DNA of 64,000 nucleotides from Bacteroidales bacterium (lineage in GTDB: Bacteria; Bacteroidota; Bacteroidia; Bacteroidales; PXBB01), in NCBI GenBank assembly GCA_028698995.1, contig JAQVVM010000003.1, forward strand, positions 1 to 64,000. Reading direction: 5' to 3'. Made by a program: the position numbers and the translations under genes. A model generated the notes under the pieces. It did not search any database. It was not told the DNA's origin and worked only from the letters and a program-made list of their open reading frames with translations. Numbering within the stretch: position 1 is the first letter of the stretch; every line of letters begins with the position of its first letter. Below, one piece after another: positions 47,891 through 56,774 of this stretch.

Positions 47891-50245
47891 ATGAAATATA
47901 TTAAATTTTTATCATTTATTTTTATTTTTCATTTCAATATTTCCCAAGCACAATTGATAATTGATAATACCAGTATGACACCTGCACAATTAGTGCAGAA
48001 TGTCCTAGTAGGAGGAGGTGTAACGGTAAGTGCTGTTACCTATTCGGGCAACATACCCAATTCGATAGGAAAATTCTCTACCGGTGGCAATCCTACCAAT
48101 TTAGGATTAACCGAGGGAATAATTATGTCATCTGGTAACGTAATGGATGCACCTGGTCCTAATTCAAGCGGGAGTACAGGAGCTACTAATGGAACAGGCA
48201 GCGACCCTCAGTTGGCGAGTCTTGTACCTGGCTATACTGTTAACGATGCCGCTGTTTTAAGCTTTACTTTTACACCCCTATCCGATACCATTCGTTTCCG
48301 TTATGTGTTTGGCTCCGAAGAATATCCTGAATGGGTGGGCTCAAGTTATAATGATGTATTTGGATTCTTTATTTCAGGTCCTAACCCTGGTGGGGGCACT
48401 TACAACAATTTGAATATTGCACAGATACCAGGCACCACACTACCTGTTACTATTGATAATGTAAATGCCAGCTCATATTCGCAGTATTATATAAATAACG
48501 CAGGGGGGTCTTCTATTGAACTTGATGGTTTTACTGCCGTTCTAACCGCATGGGCACTTGTTACACCATGTGTGCCATACCAAATTAAAATTGCTATTGG
48601 TGATGCTGGCGATTCTGTCTACGATTCTGTTGTTTTTTTAGAGTCGGAAAGTTTTTCTACCAATGCTGTTTCTGTTGATTTTAATTACACAATGCCCAGC
48701 GATACTATGGCTTATAGGGGCTGCTCTAATGCCGTTCTGAACTTTAACCTTCCACAAGTTGTTCCTATAAATACAGATATTTGTTACGAGGTACTTGGCA
48801 GTGCTGTTAATGGGGTTGATTACCAGCAGATAGACACATGTATCACCATTCTTCAGGGGCAGCAAACGGCTCAATTAGTAATAGTTCCTATTGATTTAGG
48901 AGTACCCAGTGGTGTTGAAACTGTTCAAATTGTTTTAGAAACAAATCCTTGTCAGGACGATACCATAACTATCTATATCAGAGACTATCCTCCCATGTCA
49001 TTAAATATACCTTATGATACAATTTGCAATGGGGAATCAACAACCATGTTCAGTTTTCTCTCAGGAGGCGTTGGGCCTTTTACTTATGAATGGGCTAGCG
49101 GAGAACAAACAACATCCATTCAGGTAGCACCACCGGGACCCTCAGTCAATACTTATGTACTTACAATCACAGATGCCTGTGTGCCTCATACCAAAACCAT
49201 TGTGGATTCAACAATTTTAGTGGTTCATGCAATTCCAACTTCGGACTATACGACAAGTAGTGACACAATCTGCCTTGACGAAGATTTGTTAGCTACTTAT
49301 ACCGGTACTGCAACCGTTAATGCTAATTATTACTGGAATTTTTCGGGAGGCAATATTATTTCCGGTAGCGGACAAGGACCCTATCAGATTGATTGGAATG
49401 CACCGGCAACACACAGTCTTTCATTGTATGTTGAAGAAAATGGTTGTTATTCCGATACAGCCTATAAATCTGTTACTGTTCTACCTATCCCTGTTATTGA
49501 TATCACTTCAGACATAAATGATGGTTGCAATCCAATAACCGTTCAGTTTCAAGACCTTACAAATGAGTCAGAACAGTGGAACTGGACTTTCCAAGGAGGT
49601 AATCCTTCATCCTCAACCATCGAAAATCCAACAGTAACTTACAGTTCTGCAGGTACTTTTGATGTTACACTCAATGTGGTTAATATTTATGGTTGTGTCA
49701 ACACTTTAATCTTTAATGACTATATTACTTCTCACCCTATTCCTCAGGCTGATTTTACTTTTGCTCCCACTGTCGGAACTCCGGGTTTGTATGTTCAATT
49801 TAACTCATCCTCTTCTTCGCCATATGTAACCAACTGGAACTGGGATTTTGGGAATTCTTCATTTCCCACCACGTCTACCTTGCAAAATGATTCAACCTCA
49901 TTTGGAGAAACAGGATACCAAACCATCACACTTACAGTGACAACGGCATACGGTTGTACAGATACTATTTCAAAAGAAATTCTCATTATTGACATAACCA
50001 TCCCAAATGTTTTCACTCCAAATGGTGATGGTATTAATGATTTCTTTGTTATAGACGGGATAGAATATGTTCCCGATTGTAAAATTATGATTTTTAACCG
50101 TTGGGGTAGTAAAGTGTATGAAAGTGATAATTACAAAAACGACTGGGATGGAGAAAATCATTCGGATGGTGTGTATTATTACATTTTTAGTTTGCCACAA
50201 AACATTGCAGAACCCTATCATGGAACTGTGACCATCTTAAAATAA
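47891..50245 (+). CDS. Choice-of-anchor L/PKD protein with T9SS type B domain
   Basis: 784 residues. A signal peptide, then a choice-of-anchor L domain (~30-255; FRYVFGSEEYPEWVGSSYNDVFGFFISGP), a Calx-beta-like domain (~267-367), Ig-like regions, two PKD domains (~538-700; WNWTFQGGNPSSS and WNWDFGNSS) and a type B gliding-motility-associated sorting domain (~705-784; IPNVFTPNGDGINDFF, IFNRWGSKVYES). It is a T9SS type B cargo divergent from the TMTC-like gene. Probably surface-exposed or part of an extracellular matrix; no enzymatic motif is seen. Confidence 0.87.
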   Translation: MKYIKFLSFIFIFHFNISQAQLIIDNTSMTPAQLVQNVLVGGGVTVSAVTYSGNIPNSIGKFSTGGNPTNLGLTEGIIMSSGNVMDAPGPNSSGSTGATNGTGSDPQLASLVPGYTVNDAAVLSFTFTPLSDTIRFRYVFGSEEYPEWVGSSYNDVFGFFISGPNPGGGTYNNLNIAQIPGTTLPVTIDNVNASSYSQYYINNAGGSSIELDGFTAVLTAWALVTPCVPYQIKIAIGDAGDSVYDSVVFLESESFSTNAVSVDFNYTMPSDTMAYRGCSNAVLNFNLPQVVPINTDICYEVLGSAVNGVDYQQIDTCITILQGQQTAQLVIVPIDLGVPSGVETVQIVLETNPCQDDTITIYIRDYPPMSLNIPYDTICNGESTTMFSFLSGGVGPFTYEWASGEQTTSIQVAPPGPSVNTYVLTITDACVPHTKTIVDSTILVVHAIPTSDYTTSSDTICLDEDLLATYTGTATVNANYYWNFSGGNIISGSGQGPYQIDWNAPATHSLSLYVEENGCYSDTAYKSVTVLPIPVIDITSDINDGCNPITVQFQDLTNESEQWNWTFQGGNPSSSTIENPTVTYSSAGTFDVTLNVVNIYGCVNTLIFNDYITSHPIPQADFTFAPTVGTPGLYVQFNSSSSSPYVTNWNWDFGNSSFPTTSTLQNDSTSFGETGYQTITLTVTTAYGCTDTISKEILIIDITIPNVFTPNGDGINDFFVIDGIEYVPDCKIMIFNRWGSKVYESDNYKNDWDGENHSDGVYYYIFSLPQNIAEPYHGTVTILK

Positions 50246-50399
50246 AAACTGTCTTAGAGGGCATAATCTTCTGTTAATAATTTTATTCTCCTTTTTATTG
50301 AAGATTAAAATATGTAATTAAATTTAGTTTGTTTGGTTTTAATCGGATGTTAATAATTTTTCGTATAAAAATTATTTTTATTATTAGAAATTATTTTTC

Positions 50400-50407
50400 T
50401 ACTTTTG
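50400..50407 (+). promoter_or_regulatory. -7 box TACTTTTG
   Basis: TAnnTTTG match 27 nt before the ATG of the small His/Cys-rich membrane protein; it supports that gene being real. Confidence 0.5.
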
Positions 50408-50434
50408 TGTATTATTAACTAAAAACTTATTGTT

Positions 50435-50800
50435 ATGTGCACATCTTCTATTGTTTTTATTTTATTATTATTGGCTAAGATTCTTGGTTTTATTGGTTTG
50501 GTTGTATTAATATATGGTTTTAAAAACAACACTTTGGGAACCATTAAAAAAGGAACTATTCTCGTTTCAATTGCTATACTTTTTGCAAGTATCAGTATGT
50601 TTATGATTACAAAAAAATGCTTAAAACACTACAAAAACAAAGTTAAAAGCATTGACATGATTATGGAACATGCCTGTTGCTCTCCATTTTCACACATGCA
50701 ACATGGCAATAAATCCCATTGTCAGGATGAACAAATGACAGTTTCAGAAGAAGGTGATAGCATCTGTATAAAAACAGAAGTTATTAAAATTGAAGAATAG
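50435..50800 (+). CDS. Small two-span membrane protein with His/Cys-rich tail
   Basis: 121 residues. Two hydrophobic segments (~5-28 and ~40-60) are separated by a short basic loop (NNTLGTIKKG). The hydrophilic tail has Cys81, Cys82, His87, His90, His95 and Cys96, a cluster that could bind a metal ion, then an acidic end. I do not recognise a family. The gene has its own TACTTTTG promoter box, which supports it being expressed. It precedes a thiamine-binding protein gene, but the gap is large (158 bp). Metal binding is inference. Confidence 0.6.
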   Translation: MCTSSIVFILLLLAKILGFIGLVVLIYGFKNNTLGTIKKGTILVSIAILFASISMFMITKKCLKHYKNKVKSIDMIMEHACCSPFSHMQHGNKSHCQDEQMTVSEEGDSICIKTEVIKIEE

Positions 50801-50958
50801 GTATTAATCTGTTTTTCCCTTCTTTAATCTTTTTGTTACGTTTTTTCGATAGAAATTATTTTACTATTAAAGATTTTCATGTTTCTTGTTTGAAATGTAA
50901 TTGATACTATTGATTATCAATTATATCGAAATCTGTTAAATTTCATTTATAATAAATT

Positions 50959-51270
50959 ATGTCAGTTTTATTAGAATTTGCAATGTTTCCTACAGATAAG
51001 GGAGACAGTGTCAGTAAATATGTAAGCCAAATTATTGCCATGATAAAAGACAGCGGTGTCAGTTATCAACTCACACCTATGGGAACTATAATCGAAACAG
51101 AAACCATGGCAGAAGCCTTAAATATTTTAGAACATTCCTACAAAATATTGGAACCTCAGTCCGGCAGGATATATTCCTCTGCAAAATTTGATATTCAAAA
51201 AAACAAAAGCAACCGGCTTATCAGTAAAGTAAAATCTATTGAAGAAAAAATTGGAAAAGTTAATACTTAA
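50959..51270 (+). CDS. Thiamine-binding (MTH1187/UPF0045 family) protein
   Basis: 103 residues, the normal length of the family. The sequence MSVLLEFAMFPTDKGDSVSKYV, then YQLTPMGTIIETETM and the C-terminal basic helix (NKSNRLISKVKSIEEKIGKV) match the MTH1187/YkoF-like thiamine-binding fold. Family members bind thiamine or related ligands and form small oligomers; the cellular role is unclear. It is cytosolic (no signal). No thiamine biosynthesis genes lie nearby and no TPP riboswitch was recognised upstream. Confidence 0.8.
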   Translation: MSVLLEFAMFPTDKGDSVSKYVSQIIAMIKDSGVSYQLTPMGTIIETETMAEALNILEHSYKILEPQSGRIYSSAKFDIQKNKSNRLISKVKSIEEKIGKVNT

Positions 51271-51318
51271 TTTTTTTTAATTCTGTTAAAAAACAAATCT
51301 TCATTAGAGAAAAAAGTG

Positions 51319-51326
51319 TAGGTTTG
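51319..51326 (+). promoter_or_regulatory. -7 box TAGGTTTG
   Basis: TAnnTTTG match 60 nt before the ATG of the TlpA-like lipoprotein gene. Confidence 0.35.
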
Positions 51327-51386
51327 CAATTAATTTATGGCTGCCCTTAAGCAGCATCAATAGCTTTAACTAAAAAAAGGAAACAC

Positions 51387-52805
51387 ATGCAACGTTTAAT
51401 TATTTTTATTTTAATTTTTGTATTTGTAGGCTGCGAGAGCAACAGTGAAATAACAGCCGGAACAACTCCAGAGAAAAAAGATTTTACAGTTAATGGGTAT
51501 GTCAAAGGTATATTAGGAGAACGTGTTTTCCTGACCGGTTTTTATGGGCATAAAACACATCTCATTGATTCTGCAGATGTTGACAGGTCCGGACATTTTA
51601 TTTTTAATGTTGATAAAGACATTACTCCGGGCTTGTACAGAATTATGCTTGGTCAGAATTTACGATCTCAATTTATGGGAGGCGGTGAGCAATTTGTAGA
51701 TTTAATTTTCAATTATGATGATATTTCATTTGAAACCCATTTTGAATTTCCCTTTGACAGTATGAATGTTCAGCAATCAAATGAAAACAAATTGTATTAT
51801 GAATATCTTTTAAAAACTGAGGCTTTCAAAACAAAATTAGAATTGCTTCAGCAAACCATATCTTATTATCCCAAAGAGGATGACTTTATTAATGTACTTA
51901 TTAAACAACACCAAAAGGAAGCAAAAGCGTATGATAAATACATTGAAAAACTCATCAAGAACAACAAAGGAAGTCTTCTGGCAAAAATTGCTGCTTTCGA
52001 AAAAATTCCAACCCCAGACCCAAAACTCACAACAGATCAACGTAATGAGTTGATTAAAAAAGACTTTTTTAATCCCGATGATTTTAAAGACACTGTAATG
52101 CTTTACACTGATTTAATACCTACAAAAGTCATCCGCTATTTATCTTTGTATCGTCAAGAAAGGTTTACACAAGAAGTTCAGGAAGCAGAGTTTATAAAAG
52201 CTGTTAATCTTATTATGGCTCAAGTGGGAACCAATGAACAAATTTACAATAATGTTCTTGACTATCTTATAGACGGCTTTGAGCGCTTTGGCATGGAAAC
52301 CGTGCTTTTGCATATTTACGATAATTTTATTCTTGGAAATTCCTGTTTTGATGATGAAAAAACAGCTTCAATCAGAGAAAAAACCGAAGCTATTAAACGC
52401 ATGGCAAAGGGTCAAACAGCACCTGATTTTGTTATTACCGACCTGAATAATAACACATTACATCTTAATGATATAACCGCCGAATTCACATTGGTTGTGT
52501 TCTGGGCTTCATGGTGTCCCCACTGTACTACCGTTCTACCTGAAATCAAAACACTCTATGACAACACAGACAGAAGCCGATTTGAAGTTGTTGCCATTTC
52601 ATTGGACAGAGAAAGAGATGAATGGCTGAATTATGTTAACACCAACAATCTCAATTGGATTAATTTCTCTAATGTATCAGGATGGGATTGTCCAATAGCA
52701 AAAAGCTATTATGTATTTGCCACACCCAGCTTATTTTTATTGGATAAAGACAAGAAAATTTTAGCAAAACCGCTAAATATCAGAGATTTGAGCTCCTATC
52801 TGTAA
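51387..52805 (+). CDS. TlpA-like thioredoxin-fold lipoprotein with DUF4369-type domain
   Basis: 472 residues: lipoprotein signal with VGC (Cys ~15), a DUF4369-like beta domain (~30-120; FTVNGYVKGILGERVFLTGF), a helical DUF5106-like middle (~130-330), and a C-terminal TlpA/thioredoxin domain (~340-472) with the active-site motif WASWCPHCTTVLPE. A cis-Pro region (YVFATPSLFLLDK) is visible. This architecture is common in Bacteroidota and suggests a periplasmic disulphide reductase or oxidoreductase. No cytochrome c maturation genes are close by. Its partner substrate is unknown. Confidence 0.85.
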   Translation: MQRLIIFILIFVFVGCESNSEITAGTTPEKKDFTVNGYVKGILGERVFLTGFYGHKTHLIDSADVDRSGHFIFNVDKDITPGLYRIMLGQNLRSQFMGGGEQFVDLIFNYDDISFETHFEFPFDSMNVQQSNENKLYYEYLLKTEAFKTKLELLQQTISYYPKEDDFINVLIKQHQKEAKAYDKYIEKLIKNNKGSLLAKIAAFEKIPTPDPKLTTDQRNELIKKDFFNPDDFKDTVMLYTDLIPTKVIRYLSLYRQERFTQEVQEAEFIKAVNLIMAQVGTNEQIYNNVLDYLIDGFERFGMETVLLHIYDNFILGNSCFDDEKTASIREKTEAIKRMAKGQTAPDFVITDLNNNTLHLNDITAEFTLVVFWASWCPHCTTVLPEIKTLYDNTDRSRFEVVAISLDRERDEWLNYVNTNNLNWINFSNVSGWDCPIAKSYYVFATPSLFLLDKDKKILAKPLNIRDLSSYL

Positions 52806-52827
52806 AAATATTTACTTTTAAACAGAA

Positions 52828-53436
52828 TCATTCTTCCCGCCAGTGAAATGTTTCAATAAGATGCTGGATATCTGCTGATATATAATCAATTACAGGCTCA
52901 AGAGAATCGTTGTTAGGTAAGAAATTGAAATATAATGCCCCTCTCACGAAATGGGCAGTACTATCGGTAAGATAAAACTGAAGGGGGGATGCCGCCCCAC
53001 TTCCTTCAATATCGAATAGAAGACCATAAACCCGTGATTCCGGATTGATATATTTTCTTTCATTAATCAGATTGGCCTTAGGAATATGTTTAGAAACGAA
53101 CAAATGGGCATCGTCAATGAAAACATTTAAATTATTGTTTACATGTTTATAACTAAAATGCATTGAGGCATTAAAAACAGGGAAATACATATTGAGCCAA
53201 AAAGGCTCGGCAAAAGAATCTGTATCAGGGTAAATGACGGCATAATCTGGTATTTCAAAGGAATATGGAAACGGAAGAGAATCAAACATTTTGTACTCTT
53301 TTTCCGGTAAATCAATTCTAAAAAATCCTTTTGGCTTGGGGTAGTAATTATTTTCACAAGCGCTGAGAAAAAATAAAAACGTGATAACGGAGCTGATTAA
53401 TAAATATTTTTTTTTTGGAAAAAGCTTATTTTTCAC
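52828..53436 (-). CDS. gldD: Gliding motility lipoprotein GldD
   Basis: 202 residues starting from a GTG at 53436, because this codon begins a lipoprotein signal (MKNKLFPKKKYLLI...LSACENN) and no ATG is in frame just upstream. The mature protein matches GldD: YYPKPKGFFRIDLPEKEY near the lipobox, DYAVIYPDTD, CWLNMYFPVFNASMHFSYK-like core (WLNMYFP), and SGAASPLQFYLTDSTAHFVRGALYFN. GldD is an essential gliding-motility lipoprotein in Flavobacterium, associated with T9SS function. It lies directly downstream of gldE, the usual order, 29 bp away. Confidence 0.93.
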   Translation of the reverse strand: MKNKLFPKKKYLLISSVITFLFFLSACENNYYPKPKGFFRIDLPEKEYKMFDSLPFPYSFEIPDYAVIYPDTDSFAEPFWLNMYFPVFNASMHFSYKHVNNNLNVFIDDAHLFVSKHIPKANLINERKYINPESRVYGLLFDIEGSGAASPLQFYLTDSTAHFVRGALYFNFLPNNDSLEPVIDYISADIQHLIETFHWREE

Positions 53437-53465
53437 TTTATCAATATTAATAATGTTGTTTTTAC

Positions 53466-54794
53466 CTAATTAACTATTACAACCTTAACTTTTTTAATTC
53501 TTCTTTTATCAACTGTTTCGGCTATGAAAGTCATATTTTCGAAGTCAATTCTTTCATTTTTTTGAGGTATTTTTCCCGATAACTCAAGAACCAATCCCGC
53601 AAGAGAATCCGAATCGCCCCTTACTTTATCAAAAATACCGTCGTCAATTTCAATTATTTTACAAAAATCGTTAAGGGATATTTTCCCTTCAAAAATGTAT
53701 GTGTTTTCATTGATTTTTTGATAATTAACTTCATCTACATCAAATTCATCATTAATTTCTCCTACTATTTCTTCAATAATATCTTCCAGAGTAACAATAC
53801 CCGAAGTGCCACCATATTCATCTACAACAATTGAAAGATGGATTTTTCTTGCCTGAAATTCCTTGAGAAGATCATCAATTCCTTTATTTTCAGGAACAAA
53901 AAAAGGAGTTCTGAGTAATTCTCTCCAATTGAAATCCTTGTCTTCGTCCAGATGTTTCAATAAATCTTTCACATATAAAATGCCCGTGATATTGTCAAAG
54001 GTTTCAGAATATACCGGTATGCGTGAATACGCTGATTCGTTCAAAAAGTGTAGTAGTTTGTCAAAAGAAGTTGATTCTTCAATGGCCACAACATCTATCC
54101 TCGATTTCATTATTTCCTTTACCTCAATATTGCTAAATTTAGCAATTCCTTTTAGCATTTTTCTTTCATCTTCAGTTGTTGTTTTATCATGTGTAGAAAG
54201 CTCAATAGCCTCAAACAAATCTTCGGATGTCATATTGATGTGTTTTTTTTCAATGCGGTTGTCAATAAAAGAACCAAACCTAACCATTATAGAACTCAAC
54301 GGATAAAAAATTACACGTAAAAACAGTATGGGTCGGGCAAAAAACTGTGCTGCGGGTAAAGCATAACGATGTGCTAAAATTTTAGGTAATATTTCTCCAA
54401 ATAAAAGTAATAAAAAGGTTATCAATACAACCTGAATTAAAAATCCAATCAGGGGATTTGACAATAAATGAACATAATGAGCAGTAATAAAAGTTGAAAG
54501 AATGACAATGGCAATATTGATAAAATTGTTGCTGATGAGTATTGTGGCCAATAAATGTTTTGGTTTATCAAGAAGTTTTAATATTTTTAAACTGCTTGAT
54601 GTTTTAAATGTTTTAATTTCAGTTATCTGAGCATGGGTCAAGGAAAAAAAGGCTATTTCGGAACCAGAGACCAAAGCACTGCCGCATAATAGTATTATTA
54701 TTAAAAACAAGCTGATGATAATCTTCACCGGCAAAAAGCCGGTTGATAATAAAACAAATAAGTTTACAAGTAAGTGAATCGAATCAGGTTCCAT
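53466..54794 (-). CDS. gldE: Gliding motility-associated protein GldE (CorC/HlyC family)
   Basis: 442 residues from the ATG at 54794; the preceding TTG (54797) is an alternative. N-terminal membrane segments (~20-165) with a CNNM-type layout (LVSGSEIAFFSLTHAQI), then a linker with GSFIDNRIEKKHINMTSEDL, a CBS pair (~205-330; VDVVAIEESTSFDKLL, IPVYSETFDNITGILYVKDLL, VDEYGGTSGIVTLEDIIEEIVGEI) and a C-terminal CorC/HlyC domain (~355-442). GldE partners genetically with GldD in gliding. Upstream VanZ and gcvH genes share its strand; a promoter box lies 56 nt ahead. Confidence 0.92.
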   Translation of the reverse strand: MEPDSIHLLVNLFVLLSTGFLPVKIIISLFLIIILLCGSALVSGSEIAFFSLTHAQITEIKTFKTSSSLKILKLLDKPKHLLATILISNNFINIAIVILSTFITAHYVHLLSNPLIGFLIQVVLITFLLLLFGEILPKILAHRYALPAAQFFARPILFLRVIFYPLSSIMVRFGSFIDNRIEKKHINMTSEDLFEAIELSTHDKTTTEDERKMLKGIAKFSNIEVKEIMKSRIDVVAIEESTSFDKLLHFLNESAYSRIPVYSETFDNITGILYVKDLLKHLDEDKDFNWRELLRTPFFVPENKGIDDLLKEFQARKIHLSIVVDEYGGTSGIVTLEDIIEEIVGEINDEFDVDEVNYQKINENTYIFEGKISLNDFCKIIEIDDGIFDKVRGDSDSLAGLVLELSGKIPQKNERIDFENMTFIAETVDKRRIKKVKVVIVN

Positions 54795-54850
54795 CAATTT
54801 GGGCTACAATATTATTTAATTATCTGAAAAATAAGACTTTAATTGTTTTG

Positions 54851-54858
54851 CAAAAATA
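54851..54858 (-). promoter_or_regulatory. -7 box TATTTTTG (gldE)
   Basis: Minus-strand TAnnTTTG match 56 nt before the gldE ATG, between vanZ and gldE. Confidence 0.4.
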
Positions 54859-54874
54859 ACATAAAATTAATAAC

Positions 54875-55219
54875 TTAGAGGTTGAAATCTTGAATTTTTT
54901 GCCTCCATTTATATGAAAAAATTGCTGCCGTGAGGCTGCCTAAGGCGTCAGATGCAAAATCAAACACATCTGCATATCTGTTTGACGTAAAAATGCTTTG
55001 TAATAATTCTGTTAGTCCGCCATATAAAAGAACCAGAAAAAAACAGTACAAAATTATTTTGTTTTCTTTGACATTGTTTTGTTTCAACCATGCAAAAACA
55101 GAAAGGATATATAAAACAAAAAAAAGGATAAAGTGTACTAATTTATCAAGAGGGATAAAAAATCGGAATCTAAAAGAGGGAATTTTATCTCCTGAAAGAA
55201 GCAACACATATAATATCAA
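54875..55219 (-). CDS. VanZ family membrane protein with uncertain start
   Basis: At least 114 residues. The VanZ signature is clear (PLDKLVHFILFFVLYILSVFAWL, YGGLTELLQSIFTSNRYADVFDFASDALGSL). From the TTG at 55219 the first membrane span would be missing part of itself; the open frame continues upstream to just past the gcvH stop (55280-55282) and encodes FIRYNTPWIIWSVLILYV, a complete first span, but with no ATG or GTG. So the real start is probably a TTG or AUU-type codon near 55265-55276. VanZ-family proteins are small membrane proteins of unknown biochemistry. gcvH-vanZ neighbours are common in Bacteroidota. Confidence 0.75.
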   Translation of the reverse strand: MILYVLLLSGDKIPSFRFRFFIPLDKLVHFILFFVLYILSVFAWLKQNNVKENKIILYCFFLVLLYGGLTELLQSIFTSNRYADVFDFASDALGSLTAAIFSYKWRQKIQDFNL

Positions 55220-55271
55220 AACACTCCAAATAATCCATGGAGTATTGTATCTGATAAATTTCTTTAAATCA

Positions 55272-55279
55272 AAAATACC
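55272..55279 (-). promoter_or_regulatory. -7 box TATTTTTG (vanZ)
   Basis: Minus-strand TAnnTTTG match between the gcvH stop and the vanZ frame. Transcription from it would start near 55265, giving a very short leader for any upstream start. Confidence 0.4.
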
Positions 55280-55663
55280 TTAAGCGTTGATTAAGTTTTT
55301 GTAAGCATCGGCTGACAGAAGCTCGTCAACTTCACCAGGATTACTTATTTTAACTTTCACTATCCAGCCTTCACCGTAAGGATCTTTATTAATGAGTTCT
55401 GGGTTTGTTGTCAGAGCATCATTAAACTCAATAATTTCACCACCTACTGGCATGTACATGTCTGATACAGTCTTAACGGCTTCTATACTGCCGAAAACTT
55501 CTTCTTTGTTAAGTGTTTCACCAAGAGTTTCAACTTCAACAAAAACGATATCACCAAGTTCTCCCTGAGCAAAATCGGTAACCCCTACCACAGCGATACC
55601 ATTACCTTCAACCTTTAACCATTCATGGTCTTTTGTGTACTTAAAATTGTCTTTTACTGTCAT
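55280..55663 (-). CDS. gcvH: Glycine cleavage system H protein
   Basis: 127 residues, the normal GcvH length. The lipoylated lysine is Lys64 in GSIEAVKTVSDMYMPVGGEI. The beta-sandwich frame is visible (YTKDHEWLKVEGNGIAVVGVTDFAQGELGDIVFVE). GcvH carries the aminomethyl group between the P and T proteins of the glycine cleavage system in the cytosol. The P and T genes are not in this window. It is followed directly by the VanZ gene, sharing the same reading frame after its stop. Confidence 0.95.
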   Translation of the reverse strand: MTVKDNFKYTKDHEWLKVEGNGIAVVGVTDFAQGELGDIVFVEVETLGETLNKEEVFGSIEAVKTVSDMYMPVGGEIIEFNDALTTNPELINKDPYGEGWIVKVKISNPGEVDELLSADAYKNLINA

Positions 55664-55694
55664 GATTTTTCTTTTTGTAATTTCAATAATTTTT

Positions 55695-55702
55695 CAAAAG
55701 TA
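55695..55702 (-). promoter_or_regulatory. -7 box TACTTTTG (gcvH)
   Basis: Minus-strand TAnnTTTG match 31 nt before the gcvH ATG. Confidence 0.5.
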
Positions 55703-55769
55703 CATTTTTTTCTAAATTGTATAAAAAATTTGAAAAAAAAAATGCGAAGGTTTGCAATAAATAACATTT

Positions 55770-56774
55770 TTATTCCAAAATCTCATTAAATCCCTTAGTT
55801 GCAAATGTTTTCAATTCATTATTTTCATTCACATAAATTATAAAGACATCCAGTTCTTGGTGGTTATTTACAAATTCGAGAATTTTATCATAACCCATGA
55901 CCATAAAGGCTGTGGCATAAGCATCTGCAGTCATGCAATCATTGGCGAGAACACTGACACTGAGTAAATTATTCTGAGCCGGGTAACCGGAATGCGGGTC
56001 TATTGAATGTGAATAGCGTGTGCCATTTTCCTCAAAATACCTTCTGTAATTTCCGGAAGTTGCCAGACCATTATCTTTAAGTTCAATGACCTGCATAACC
56101 GTCTGTTCATCTGTAGAATGCTCAGCAGGTTTTTCAATACCGACACGCCATGTGCTACCATCCGGTTTTTGGCCTTTAGAAGCTATTTCTCCACCAATTT
56201 CAACCAAATAATTATTGATTCCTTTTTGTTCAAAAAAAGAGGCCGCCACATCAGAACAGTAACCTTTGGCAATGGCATTAAAGTCTAACATAACGCGGGG
56301 GTCGTGCTTAATGATCCTACCGTTTTCTATGCGGATTTTATCAAATCCCACAAACACGAGAATGCTGTCCACTATTTCCTGAGTCATTTCTTCGGCATTT
56401 GTAAACCCAAAACCCCATGCATTAACGAGTGGAGCTACGGTAGGGTCAAAAATACCATTTGTTTCATCATAAACGATTGCAGCTTTATTAAAAACTGTTT
56501 CAAGCCATGAATCAGTTGTTAAGTCCTTATTGCTGTTGATTTTTGAAATCACAGAATTGGAGTCATAAATAGACAAAGAGTTATTAAACTCAAGAAATAA
56601 TGAGTCTATACTTTTTTGATAATTCTGCCCCTGCGGTTCATAATATGAAATACTGTAATAGGTTCCCAATGCACGACCTTCAAATTTGACCAATTTAAGC
56701 TCTGTGTTGTTTTTACATGTAGTCAGCGATAGTATTGCTAAAAAAAACAATAATTTAATATTAACCTTTTTCAT
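55770..56774 (-). CDS. apbE: FAD:protein FMN transferase (ApbE family) lipoprotein
   Basis: 334 residues. A signal with a lipobox-like LTTCKNN (Cys ~20) is followed by the ApbE fold: GRALGTYYSISYYEP (~35-49), SLSIYDSNSVISKIN, FDPTVAPLVNAWGFG (~115-129), LDFNAIAKGYCSDVAASFF, EIGGEIASKG, and TSGNYRRYFEENGTRYSHSIDPHSGYP with the metal-binding region near ADAYATAFMVMG. ApbE covalently attaches FMN to Thr/Ser residues of periplasmic proteins such as Nqr/Rnf subunits. It overlaps the CDF transporter gene by 4 bp (ATGA), so the two are translationally coupled. No Rnf/Nqr genes are in the window. Confidence 0.92.
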   Translation of the reverse strand: MKKVNIKLLFFLAILSLTTCKNNTELKLVKFEGRALGTYYSISYYEPQGQNYQKSIDSLFLEFNNSLSIYDSNSVISKINSNKDLTTDSWLETVFNKAAIVYDETNGIFDPTVAPLVNAWGFGFTNAEEMTQEIVDSILVFVGFDKIRIENGRIIKHDPRVMLDFNAIAKGYCSDVAASFFEQKGINNYLVEIGGEIASKGQKPDGSTWRVGIEKPAEHSTDEQTVMQVIELKDNGLATSGNYRRYFEENGTRYSHSIDPHSGYPAQNNLLSVSVLANDCMTADAYATAFMVMGYDKILEFVNNHQELDVFIIYVNENNELKTFATKGFNEILE

